This document shows, in pieces, positions 57,288 through 64,000 of a DNA stretch of 64,000 nucleotides. Source of the DNA: VRUE01 sp963697805 (GTDB lineage: Bacteria; Actinomycetota; Thermoleophilia; Solirubrobacterales; 70-9); assembly GCA_963697805.1 (NCBI GenBank), contig CAVOPB010000003.1, forward strand, positions 434,001 to 498,000, in the 5' to 3' direction. A program made the position numbers and the translations under genes. The notes under the pieces were generated by a model, which did not search any database, had not been told where the DNA came from, and saw nothing but the letters and a program-made list of their open reading frames with translations. How positions within the stretch are numbered: position 1 is the first letter of the stretch; every line of letters starts with the position of its first letter.

Positions 57288-58937
57288 ATGGGAAGTCTCA
57301 GCTCAATAGGGTCGAGCGTCCGCAAGACCGTCGCCGACAAAGCCTTCGTCGCGAAGGTGGCGCACGAAGCGGACATCCTCGGCCTGATGCGCCCCGACGT
57401 CGCCGCCAAGATCGGCTACACCTTCCTGCGCTGGGGCCCCTCGCCGGCGACCGGCGTCGCGATCGCCGCGATCCACTACCCGCACGAGACCGCGATCATC
57501 GACGAGCGCGGGTCGCTCACCTTCGAGCAGCTCCACCGCCGCAGCAACGCCCTCGCCCACGCCCTCGAGCGGATGGGCATCGGCTACGGCGACGGGATCG
57601 GGGTGATGTGCCGCAACCACCGCGGCTTCATCGAGATCACGGCCGCCGCCGCCAAGATCGGCGCCAGCGCCCTGTACCTGAACACGATGTTCGCCGGCCC
57701 GCAGCTGGCCGAGGTGACCCGCCGGGAGAAGCCGAAGGTGCTCGTCTATGACGAGGAGTTCGCCGGCCTGCTCGAGGGGGTCGACGACAGCGTTGAGCGG
57801 GTGGTCGCCTGGGCCGACGGCGAGACCGAGGAGCCGACGCTCGACACCCTGATCGCCGCCAACGACGACTCCGACCTCAAGCCTCCCCCCGATCATCCCC
57901 GTTTCGTGATCCTCACCTCGGGGACGACCGGAACCCCGAAGGGCGCCCAGCGCAGCAATCCCGAGGGCCTCCACACGGTCGCCGCGATGATCGACAAGAT
58001 CCCCTATCGCAGCCGCGAGACGATGATGGTCGCGGCGCCGCTCTTCCACTCCTGGGGCTTCTTCCACTTCGCGATTGCCCTGCCAACCTGCTCGACCCTC
58101 GTCCTGCGGCGGCGATTCGACCCCGAGGGGACGCTGCAGGCAATTCAGGAGCACCGCGCCCAGGTCCTCGCAGTGGTGCCGGTCATGATCCAGCGGATCC
58201 TGCAGCTGCCGGACGAGACGCTGCGCTCCTACGACCTCTCCTCGCTGCGGATCACCGCGCTCTCGGGCTCGGCGCTTCCGGGCGATCTTGCCCTGGAATG
58301 GATGGACCGCTTCGGCGACAGCATCTACAACCTCTACGGGTCGACCGAGGTCGCGATGGCGACGGTCGCGACGCCGGAGGACCTGCGGGCGGCCCCCGGC
58401 ACCGCCGGCCGGCCCCCGCGCGGCACCGTCGTCAAGCTCTTCGACGAGGACGGCAGGGAGGTCCCGCGCGGCGAGGTCGGGAGGATCTTCGTCGGCAGCG
58501 AGATGTCGTTCGAGGGCTACACCGGCGGTGGCGGCAAGGAGGTGATCGACGGCCTGCTCAGCAGCGGCGACGTCGGCCACTTCGACAGCGACGGGCGGCT
58601 CTTCATCGACGGCCGCGACGACGAGATGATCGTCTCCGGCGGCGAGAACGTCTTCCCGCGCGAGGTCGAGGACCTGCTCGCCGACCACCAGAGCGTCGTC
58701 GAGGTGGCGGTGATCGGCGTCGAGGACGAGGAGTTCGGGCAGCGGCTGAAGGCCTTCGTCGTCCTCCTCGAGCACGCCGAGGTCTCCGCGGAGGACCTGA
58801 AGAATTACGTCAAGGCCCACCTCGCCGCATTCAAGGCGCCGCGGGAGTTCGAGTTTCTTGCCGAGCTGCCGCGCAACGCGACGGGCAAGATCCTCAAGCG
58901 CGAACTGCACGAGCGCCAGCCCTCGCAGTCGGGCTAG
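57288..58937 (+). CDS. Acyl-CoA synthetase (AMP-forming)
   Basis: The 549-residue adenylate-forming enzyme activates a carboxylic acid to acyl-CoA with ATP. It has the P-loop 'ILTSGTTGTPKGAQR', 'APLFHSWGFFHF', the adenine motif 'LYGSTEVAMATVA', 'SGDVGHFDSDGRLFIDGRDDEMIVSGGENVFPREVEDLL' and the catalytic Lys in 'NATGKILKREL'. The family as a whole covers fatty acids and aromatic acids. The substrate cannot be set by eye, but the N-terminal ~35-residue extension resembles long-chain acyl-CoA ligases of actinobacteria. It shares an operon direction with ispF and its tail overlaps the convergent propeller gene by 44 bases. Confidence 0.93.
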   Translation: MGSLSSIGSSVRKTVADKAFVAKVAHEADILGLMRPDVAAKIGYTFLRWGPSPATGVAIAAIHYPHETAIIDERGSLTFEQLHRRSNALAHALERMGIGYGDGIGVMCRNHRGFIEITAAAAKIGASALYLNTMFAGPQLAEVTRREKPKVLVYDEEFAGLLEGVDDSVERVVAWADGETEEPTLDTLIAANDDSDLKPPPDHPRFVILTSGTTGTPKGAQRSNPEGLHTVAAMIDKIPYRSRETMMVAAPLFHSWGFFHFAIALPTCSTLVLRRRFDPEGTLQAIQEHRAQVLAVVPVMIQRILQLPDETLRSYDLSSLRITALSGSALPGDLALEWMDRFGDSIYNLYGSTEVAMATVATPEDLRAAPGTAGRPPRGTVVKLFDEDGREVPRGEVGRIFVGSEMSFEGYTGGGGKEVIDGLLSSGDVGHFDSDGRLFIDGRDDEMIVSGGENVFPREVEDLLADHQSVVEVAVIGVEDEEFGQRLKAFVVLLEHAEVSAEDLKNYVKAHLAAFKAPREFEFLAELPRNATGKILKRELHERQPSQSG

Positions 58938-60441
58938 CGGCGCGCTTGCGCTTCGGCGCCGGCTTCAGCAGCATCGTTCGGCTCTCGACCCCGGTCCCGA
59001 TAAGGGTGGACCTGAGGCGGTGGGCACTATCGAGCAATGACCTCGCTCCCTCCAGCAGCTTGACGGGAACGACGCGCTTCTTCCCGGCCCCGATCGAGAA
59101 CTTCGCCGAGGTGCTGTATCTCATCGCCTTCCCCCTCCCCGCGCCTCGGTGGCGGAGGTAGGCGATCAGGCTGACGGTTCCCCGGCAGCGCTCGAAGCCC
59201 GGGCAGCGCAGCTTCAGCCGCGCCTTCCCGTCTTTGACGATTGCGATCCGACCCGCGACGGCGTTCTCCGGCCCGACGCTCACCGAACCGCTCGTCTGGG
59301 TGGTCGAGCCGGCGAAGTTCGTCGCCGTCACCAGGCAGGAGTAGGAGCCGGCCCTGGTCGGCCTCAGCGCCGACCCGGTCTCGCCGGCGATCGGGGCGCC
59401 GTCCCGCAGCCACTGGTAGACGAACGTTTGCGGCGCCCGGTAGAAGAGCGAGGCCGGAGCGTCGCCGGCCCAGCCGCCCTGCGAGCAGCTCAGGGTCCTT
59501 GCCATCAAACGGGGGCTCGAGATCGTGGGCGGCGACGTTGCCGCCGGCGCGCGCAGGATCGCGACGCTGCCGGGGTTGTTGAGGTTCGCGCCCGCGGTCG
59601 GCGTGTCGCCGCCCCCGCCGCCGCTGATGTTGACGAATGAGATCGCCGCTTCGGCCTGCTGACTGGCCCAGAAGACCCTGCTGGTCTGCAGGTCGATCGC
59701 GACGGAGCGGATCGATTCCGGGGTCGCCGCTCCGATGAGGTTGAGTTTGGTGGCGCCGCTGCCGTCGAGCGCCGAGGATTCGATCGTGCCGTCGGTGGCG
59801 CTCCAGAAGACCCGGCCCGAGGCGGGGTCCAGCGCGACCCCCGTCCCGTTAGTGGGGCCCGGTGATTTCGAGATGTCGCCCCCGCCACTGCCATCGAGGT
59901 TCGCGTAGGAGACCTTCGGCAACCCGAGGGCGGAGTTCACCCAGTAGACGCGCCCCGCCGCGGGGTCGATGGCGATTCGGGCCGGCTCTTCGATCGTCGC
60001 CCCGGCGGTGTTGAGGAGCGCCCCGCCGCCACTGCCATCCAGGTTCGCGTAGGCGATCCGATTGCCGATCGGGTCGCTCCAGTAGACCCTGCCGGCGGCC
60101 CGGTCGATCGCGATCCCGACCGGCTCGCCCAGGCTCACCGGGGCGGTGTTGAACTGGCCGCCGCCGCTGCCGTCGAGGTAGGCCCACTGGATGCTCTCGG
60201 TGCCGACGTTGGTGAAGAAGAGTTTGCCGTCGGCCGGGTCGAGCGCGAGGCCGGCGGGCATCGAGCTGATCACACCGGACAGAGCGAGATTGCCGGCTTT
60301 GCTGCCGTCGAGGTTGGAGAAGGAGATCGGCTCGCCTTCGGTGTTCGTCCAGTAGACCGCGTCGGCGGCGGGCGCTGCGGCCGGGGCAACGAGCAGCCCG
60401 CCGGAAACCGCCAGCGCCGCTACGAGCGAGCGCCACGTCAT
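58894..60441 (-). CDS. Secreted YWTD-like beta-propeller protein, tandem paralogue 1
   Basis: From ATG 60441 the 515-residue protein has a signal peptide (SLVAALAVSGGLLVAPAAAPAA). About six repeats follow, of the pattern 'AIDPAAGRVYWVNSALG... VSYANLDGSGGG', typical of LDL-receptor YWTD propellers. An Ig-like domain comes next (YQWLRDGAPIAGETGSALRPTRAGSYSCLVTA) with a Cys-containing tail. The adjacent gene at 60444 has the same architecture. The extracellular location is inferred. Its start ATG lies three bases after the neighbour's stop, so they are a tandem operon of paralogues. Confidence 0.82.
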   Translation of the reverse strand: MTWRSLVAALAVSGGLLVAPAAAPAADAVYWTNTEGEPISFSNLDGSKAGNLALSGVISSMPAGLALDPADGKLFFTNVGTESIQWAYLDGSGGGQFNTAPVSLGEPVGIAIDRAAGRVYWSDPIGNRIAYANLDGSGGGALLNTAGATIEEPARIAIDPAAGRVYWVNSALGLPKVSYANLDGSGGGDISKSPGPTNGTGVALDPASGRVFWSATDGTIESSALDGSGATKLNLIGAATPESIRSVAIDLQTSRVFWASQQAEAAISFVNISGGGGGDTPTAGANLNNPGSVAILRAPAATSPPTISSPRLMARTLSCSQGGWAGDAPASLFYRAPQTFVYQWLRDGAPIAGETGSALRPTRAGSYSCLVTATNFAGSTTQTSGSVSVGPENAVAGRIAIVKDGKARLKLRCPGFERCRGTVSLIAYLRHRGAGRGKAMRYSTSAKFSIGAGKKRVVPVKLLEGARSLLDSAHRLRSTLIGTGVESRTMLLKPAPKRKRAASPTARAGARAVRA

Positions 60442-60443
60442 CG

Positions 60444-62036
60444 TCACTGCCCTCGCCTGGGCTTCGGCGCCAGCTTCAACAGCACCGTTCGGGATACGAC
60501 CGCCCTGCCGTCGAGGAGTGCCCTGAGCCGGTGGCGTTTCGACTTCCGCAGCTGCGATTTGGCCCGGCGATTGAGCTTGACCTTGACGACCTGCTGGTCG
60601 CCCCCGGGAATCGAGATCGACCGTTCTCCGTAGATGACGGGCAGGTTCGGGATCTTCGGGCCCCTGCGGGCGGAGGACCTGGCGGTCCTGCGCGGAGGCC
60701 GGGACGATTCGAGGTGCAGCCGGCCGGCACACGGTTCGACTCCCGCGGGGCAGGTCAGCTTGAGCTGCGCCCTGCCGCCTTTGACCAACGCCACCCGGGC
60801 CGCCTTCGCCTTCGGGGTGACCGGGCAGCAGACGAATTGCACCCTGCTCATCTGGGTCGTCGAGCCGGCGGCGTTGGTGGCGGTGACCTGGCAGGCATAG
60901 TCGCCGCCGGGCCTCCCGTCAACGCCGATGTCGGAGCGGGTCGCGCCGGCAACCGGCTGGCCATCCTCCACCCACTGGTAGGAGACGCTGTGCGGGGCCC
61001 GGTACAGCTGCGCCTCGGGCCGGTCGCCGGCCCATTTGCCTTTGTCGCAGATCAGGAATCGGGGCCGGGCGGCGATCCCCGCGGTCAGCTCCGGCGCTTC
61101 GGTGCCGACCGGCGCCTTGAGCAGGGCCGGGTTGTTGGCGCCGAAGGTTTTGGCGCCGGTGAGGTTGAGTTTGGGTGCGCTGCCGCCCGCGAGCGGTGCG
61201 GATTGAATAGACGGCGGGAACGACCCGAAGGCTCCGGTGTTCGCCCAGTAGATCCGTCCCGCCGAGGGGTCGATCGCGACCCCCCACGGGAACGACCCGT
61301 CGTCGACCGTGGTCGCGAGGTCGGCACCGCCGCCACCGCCCAGTCCCGCACTCGAGATGAAGGCTTCGTAGGGGATGGCGCCCTTGTTGGAGGCCCAGTG
61401 GATTCGGTTCGCCCCGGGATCGATCGCGACGCCGGAGGCGGTGACGCCCGAGGTGGCTCCGGTGGTCGTGACGTCCTCTCCACCGCTGCCGTTGAGGCTC
61501 GCGTAGGAGATCTTCCCGTTCTCATTCGACCAGTAGATCCTCCGTGCCGTCAGGTCGAGCGCGACCGCTTTCGGGTTGGCGACGGTCGCCCCGGTGGTGT
61601 CCAGATAGCCCCTGTCACTGCCGTCGAGGTCGAAGAAGGCGATTCCCTCACCCGGCGCGCCCTGGTAGTTGGCCCAATAGAGGCGGCCGGCCGCGGAATC
61701 GATCGCGATTCCCCGAGGGGATTTGAGGGTGACCCCTTCGATCTGAAGGTCTTTGGCGCCGCCCCCTTCAATATTTGCGACCGAGATCCGCGATCCGGCG
61801 CCCGAGCTGCCGGCCCAGTAGATCTTCCCGGCGGCGGGATCGATGGCGATCCCCCTGACCTCCGCCGTCGTCGCCCCACTCGTGTCCAGGGTCGCGCCGC
61901 CGCTGCCGTCGAGATTGGCGTAGGAAACGCTCGAGTTTCCGCCGAAATAGATCCGGTCTGCCGCCGCGGCGGGGGATGCGAACGCGAGGAGCCCCAACGC
62001 CACGAGGGCCAATGCTGAGCGCCTCGTCGCCTTCAT
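60444..62036 (-). CDS. Secreted YWTD-like beta-propeller protein, tandem paralogue 2
   Basis: This 530-residue protein starts at ATG 62036 with a signal peptide (SALALVALGLLAFASPAAAA). It has YWTD-like repeats (IYFGGNSSVSYANLDGSGG, AIDPAAGKIYWAGSSG, GIAIDSAAGRLYWANY) and an Ig-like part with the 'YQWVEDGQPVAGATRSDIG' strand, then a Cys-rich basic C-terminus. The repeat spacing and domain order match the downstream paralogue closely, suggesting duplication. The ligand or partner is unknown. About 100 bases of intergenic sequence separate it from the divergent coiled-coil gene. Confidence 0.82.
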   Translation of the reverse strand: MKATRRSALALVALGLLAFASPAAAADRIYFGGNSSVSYANLDGSGGATLDTSGATTAEVRGIAIDPAAGKIYWAGSSGAGSRISVANIEGGGAKDLQIEGVTLKSPRGIAIDSAAGRLYWANYQGAPGEGIAFFDLDGSDRGYLDTTGATVANPKAVALDLTARRIYWSNENGKISYASLNGSGGEDVTTTGATSGVTASGVAIDPGANRIHWASNKGAIPYEAFISSAGLGGGGGADLATTVDDGSFPWGVAIDPSAGRIYWANTGAFGSFPPSIQSAPLAGGSAPKLNLTGAKTFGANNPALLKAPVGTEAPELTAGIAARPRFLICDKGKWAGDRPEAQLYRAPHSVSYQWVEDGQPVAGATRSDIGVDGRPGGDYACQVTATNAAGSTTQMSRVQFVCCPVTPKAKAARVALVKGGRAQLKLTCPAGVEPCAGRLHLESSRPPRRTARSSARRGPKIPNLPVIYGERSISIPGGDQQVVKVKLNRRAKSQLRKSKRHRLRALLDGRAVVSRTVLLKLAPKPRRGQ

Positions 62037-62140
62037 CGCCGGCGATGGTAACAACGGTCCTCGAAGGTCCCCGCATTTTGCGGACTTTTTGGCGGTTGGA
62101 CCAGTGGCGGGCGCGCCAAGGTGCGTAGTAAGTTGCGTCG

Positions 62141-63010
62141 ATGGGTGAGCCCACCGTTCAGCTTGGCGCGGTCGAGGAGACGACGGCCGAGATTCGAGGC
62201 ATCGCCGAGCAGGCTCTGACGTGGGTGCGGGCCAGCGAGGAGCGGGTCGCCGACACCGAGAAGGAGCTCGCCGCGAGCGGGGCAAGGGCGCAGGAGGAGA
62301 GCGCCGAGCTGAGGCGCCGGGCGAAGGAGACGCTGCACAAGCTCGGGGAGGAGGGACGCGGTCGGATTACCGCGGAACGCGCGAGCCGGCGCGAGGCGGA
62401 GGCTCGCGCCACCCGCGCCGAAGACGCCCGCGACAAGGCCGAGAAGGCTTTCGAGAGCGCGAAGAAGAGCGCCGAAGAGCGACTGGCCACCGCCAAGGGC
62501 CACACCGAGGAGGCGGTCGAGGCGGCGATCAGGAGGACCGAAGCCGAGGCCTCCAAACGGGTGCGTGAGGTGATTGCGGCCAACCAGGCCGACGCCGACC
62601 GCCGTGTCGCCGCCGCCGAGCAGCGCGCCGCCGACGCCGAGGCGGAGGCGAAGGAGGACCGCGAGACCGCGGTCCGGCTTGAGGCCGAAATCGAGCAGCG
62701 GGTGATGAAGGGCACCGAGGAGATCCGCAGGGAGTCCGAGGACCGGGTCCGCAAGCTGGTCGAGAAGGTCGAAGGCAAAGCGACCGAGCACGCCCGCAAA
62801 CGCGCCGAGGAGCAGCTCGAGGCCGAGTCGGAGCGGATCCGCATCCAGGCCGACCAGCGTGAGGCCCGGGTCCGCGAGGCGGCCGAGGAGGAGATCAAGG
62901 CCAGCGCCAAGCGCGCCCGCCGCGAGGCCCTCGCCGCCGCCGACGAGACCGCTCCGACCTGGTCACGCGCGGTCGAGTCCCAGGCAGGCCCCGGGTACCG
63001 CACCTTCTAG
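62141..63010 (+). CDS. Long coiled-coil protein
   Basis: The 289-residue product is nearly continuous heptad-rich helix with alternating Glu/Lys/Arg/Ala (AEIRGIAEQALTWVRASEERVADTEKELAA... EDRVRKLVEKVEGKATEHARKRAEEQL). There are no cysteines, no signal peptide and no membrane span, so it is a cytoplasmic or filament-like protein; DivIVA- or SMC-coil-like roles are possible but unsupported. The C-terminal 20 residues are less structured and rich in Ser/Ala/Thr. It stands between secreted proteins, with no evident operon partner. Confidence 0.7.
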   Translation: MGEPTVQLGAVEETTAEIRGIAEQALTWVRASEERVADTEKELAASGARAQEESAELRRRAKETLHKLGEEGRGRITAERASRREAEARATRAEDARDKAEKAFESAKKSAEERLATAKGHTEEAVEAAIRRTEAEASKRVREVIAANQADADRRVAAAEQRAADAEAEAKEDRETAVRLEAEIEQRVMKGTEEIRRESEDRVRKLVEKVEGKATEHARKRAEEQLEAESERIRIQADQREARVREAAEEEIKASAKRARREALAAADETAPTWSRAVESQAGPGYRTF

Positions 63011-63066
63011 CCACCCGGCGCCACCGCGTCTAGCATCCCTCCTGTCCCCGAGGTGTTGGGATAGAC

Positions 63067-64000
63067 GTGTTTTCTCGACTTATCCGAAACGCGATCACGA
63101 TCGGGATCCTCTGCCTCGGCATCGCCGCGGCGCAGGCCGGTACCGCCACGGCCGCCGGCCAGATCGAAGGGTTCGCGGCGACCGCGTCGGCCAGCCAGGC
63201 CGGGGGCCACCCCGACCTCGGGGCGTCGATCACGATCGCGAACCAGTCCGAGACCGCGAAAGCGCTGACGATCGAACTGCCGCCGGGGCTGGTTGCGTAC
63301 CTCAACTCGGTACCGCAGTGCTCGCTGGCCGACCTCGCGACCGTCGAATGCCCGCCCTCATCGCAGGTCGGCCTCGCGACCACGCGTCGCGCAGGCTTTC
63401 CGAGCTTCCTGTTCGGGACGGCGCCGATCTACGCGGTGACGCCCGCCGGCGGTGACGCCTATGGTCGCCTCGCCTTCACGATCCCGACCCTCGCCTTCAC
63501 CCAGTCGCTGCTCGTCGGCGTCCGCGCCGGCGGTGACTACGGCCTGCGGGTCGAGCTGCCGAACCTGCCGGCCGCCGCCCCGCTGAGGCGCCTCGATCTG
63601 ACTTTGTGGGGAGCCCCCTCCGATCCCGTCCACGACGGGGCCAGGTTCCCGCAGGGCTCCGAAGGCTGTCCCGGCGAAGTCGGCGCCGACTGCAACACCG
63701 AACCGACGGCCTCGAGCGCGCCCTTGACCCCGCTGACGGGGTACCCGCGGGCCTGCGGCCGCCAGCCTCTGCCGCTGACGCTCTCCCTGCAGACCTACCA
63801 GGACCCCGAAGTCCTGACGAGCGCGAGCGCGACCCTGACCGGGGCGACCGGGTGCCAGTTCCTCGGGTTCTCCCCATCGAGTGCGTTGGAGGCGAGCGCG
63901 AGCTCGCGGACCTCGACTTTCCTCGACCTCGAGCTGACGATGCCGCAGGAACCGAGCATCGCGACGCCGACTCCGTCGAGCGCCAGGTCCGCCTCGATCG
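63067..64000 (+). CDS. N-terminal part of a large secreted surface protein (runs off the right edge)
   Basis: GTG 63067 opens a frame that continues through the window end without a stop. The first ~30 residues form a signal peptide (FSRLIRNAITIGILCLGIAAAQAGTATA). The following sequence is beta-rich with repeated Cys (VPQCSLADLATVECPPSS, EGCPGEVGADCNTEP, YPRACGRQPLPL), as in the large repetitive extracellular proteins of Solirubrobacterales. The right-hand part with 'GATGCQFLGFSPSSALEASASSRTST' matches the known start of the repeat region. The C-terminal module seen at 2-382 belongs to the same family, but there is no evidence that these are ends of one gene. Confidence 0.65.
   Translation, partial: MFSRLIRNAITIGILCLGIAAAQAGTATAAGQIEGFAATASASQAGGHPDLGASITIANQSETAKALTIELPPGLVAYLNSVPQCSLADLATVECPPSSQVGLATTRRAGFPSFLFGTAPIYAVTPAGGDAYGRLAFTIPTLAFTQSLLVGVRAGGDYGLRVELPNLPAAAPLRRLDLTLWGAPSDPVHDGARFPQGSEGCPGEVGADCNTEPTASSAPLTPLTGYPRACGRQPLPLTLSLQTYQDPEVLTSASATLTGATGCQFLGFSPSSALEASASSRTSTFLDLELTMPQEPSIATPTPSSARSASI

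Overview
This window is a stretch of chromosome from a high-GC Gram-positive bacterium, most likely an actinomycete of the Thermoleophilia/Solirubrobacterales type. That placement is inferred from gene content and not from any marker comparison. The signs are: G+C well above 60% by eye; a CarD/DisA/ClpC/LysS core block; a tilS-hpt-ftsH-fol block; many secreted glycine- or repeat-rich surface proteins with N-terminal signal sequences; and long spurious antisense ORFs produced by GC-biased codons. I see no phage, insertion sequence, CRISPR array, rRNA or tRNA. No gap between genes exceeds about 300 bases once starts are corrected.

Layout. 0-5.1 kb: the tail of a large surface protein, an MMPL/RND exporter broken by two frameshifts, and two secreted proteins. 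5.1-6.6 kb: a TetR-like ligand-binding protein without a DNA-binding domain, and a second copy of its promoter driving a heavily structured leader or small RNA ahead of a YdeI-type gene. 6.7-15 kb: a DUF4234 protein, rlmN, a cytochrome P450, a metallophosphoesterase, a YVTN beta-propeller, a methyltransferase and a collagen-like secreted protein. 15-25 kb: type III glutamine synthetase with an operator-like palindrome, CorA, a 3-hydroxyacyl-CoA dehydrogenase/enoyl-CoA hydratase fusion overlapping a sirtuin, an ammonium transporter, and a LysR/universal-stress-protein divergent pair. 25-31 kb: a HAD phosphatase, a large cell-wall hydrolase, a nucleoside phosphorylase and a PII protein. 31-39 kb: a MerR-adenylate cyclase fusion, tilS, a secreted protein, hpt, ftsH, folP, folB, folK. 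39-48 kb: coaX, dus, a glycine-rich secreted protein, greA, lysS, clpC. 48-57 kb: a delta-60/RTX secreted protein, a frameshifted aldo-keto reductase, an MFS exporter, disA-carD-ispD, a frameshifted DUF389 protein, a PHP phosphoesterase and ispF. 57-64 kb: an acyl-CoA ligase, two tandem secreted YWTD-type propellers, a coiled-coil protein, and the start of another surface protein of the same family as the one at the left edge.

How the genes work together. Nitrogen assimilation is represented by glnN, amt and PII; folate synthesis by folP-folB-folK without folE; isoprenoid synthesis by ispD and ispF; c-di-AMP synthesis and transcription control by disA-carD. Protein quality control is covered by ftsH and clpC, and translation or transcription upkeep by rlmN, tilS, dus, lysS and greA.

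The most unusual non-coding signals are: (a) a recurrent stop-to-start junction element, often readable as MSAE-like mini-ORFs, ahead of tilS, hpt, coaX and lysS, with partial copies elsewhere; (b) two nested palindromic repeats near 26.0 and 36.9 kb; (c) the twin promoters and structured RNA at 5.1-6.0 kb; (d) a terminator inside the greA leader. Several genes carry single-base frameshifts and three lack a standard start codon. These are either biology or residual sequence error, and raw reads would decide.
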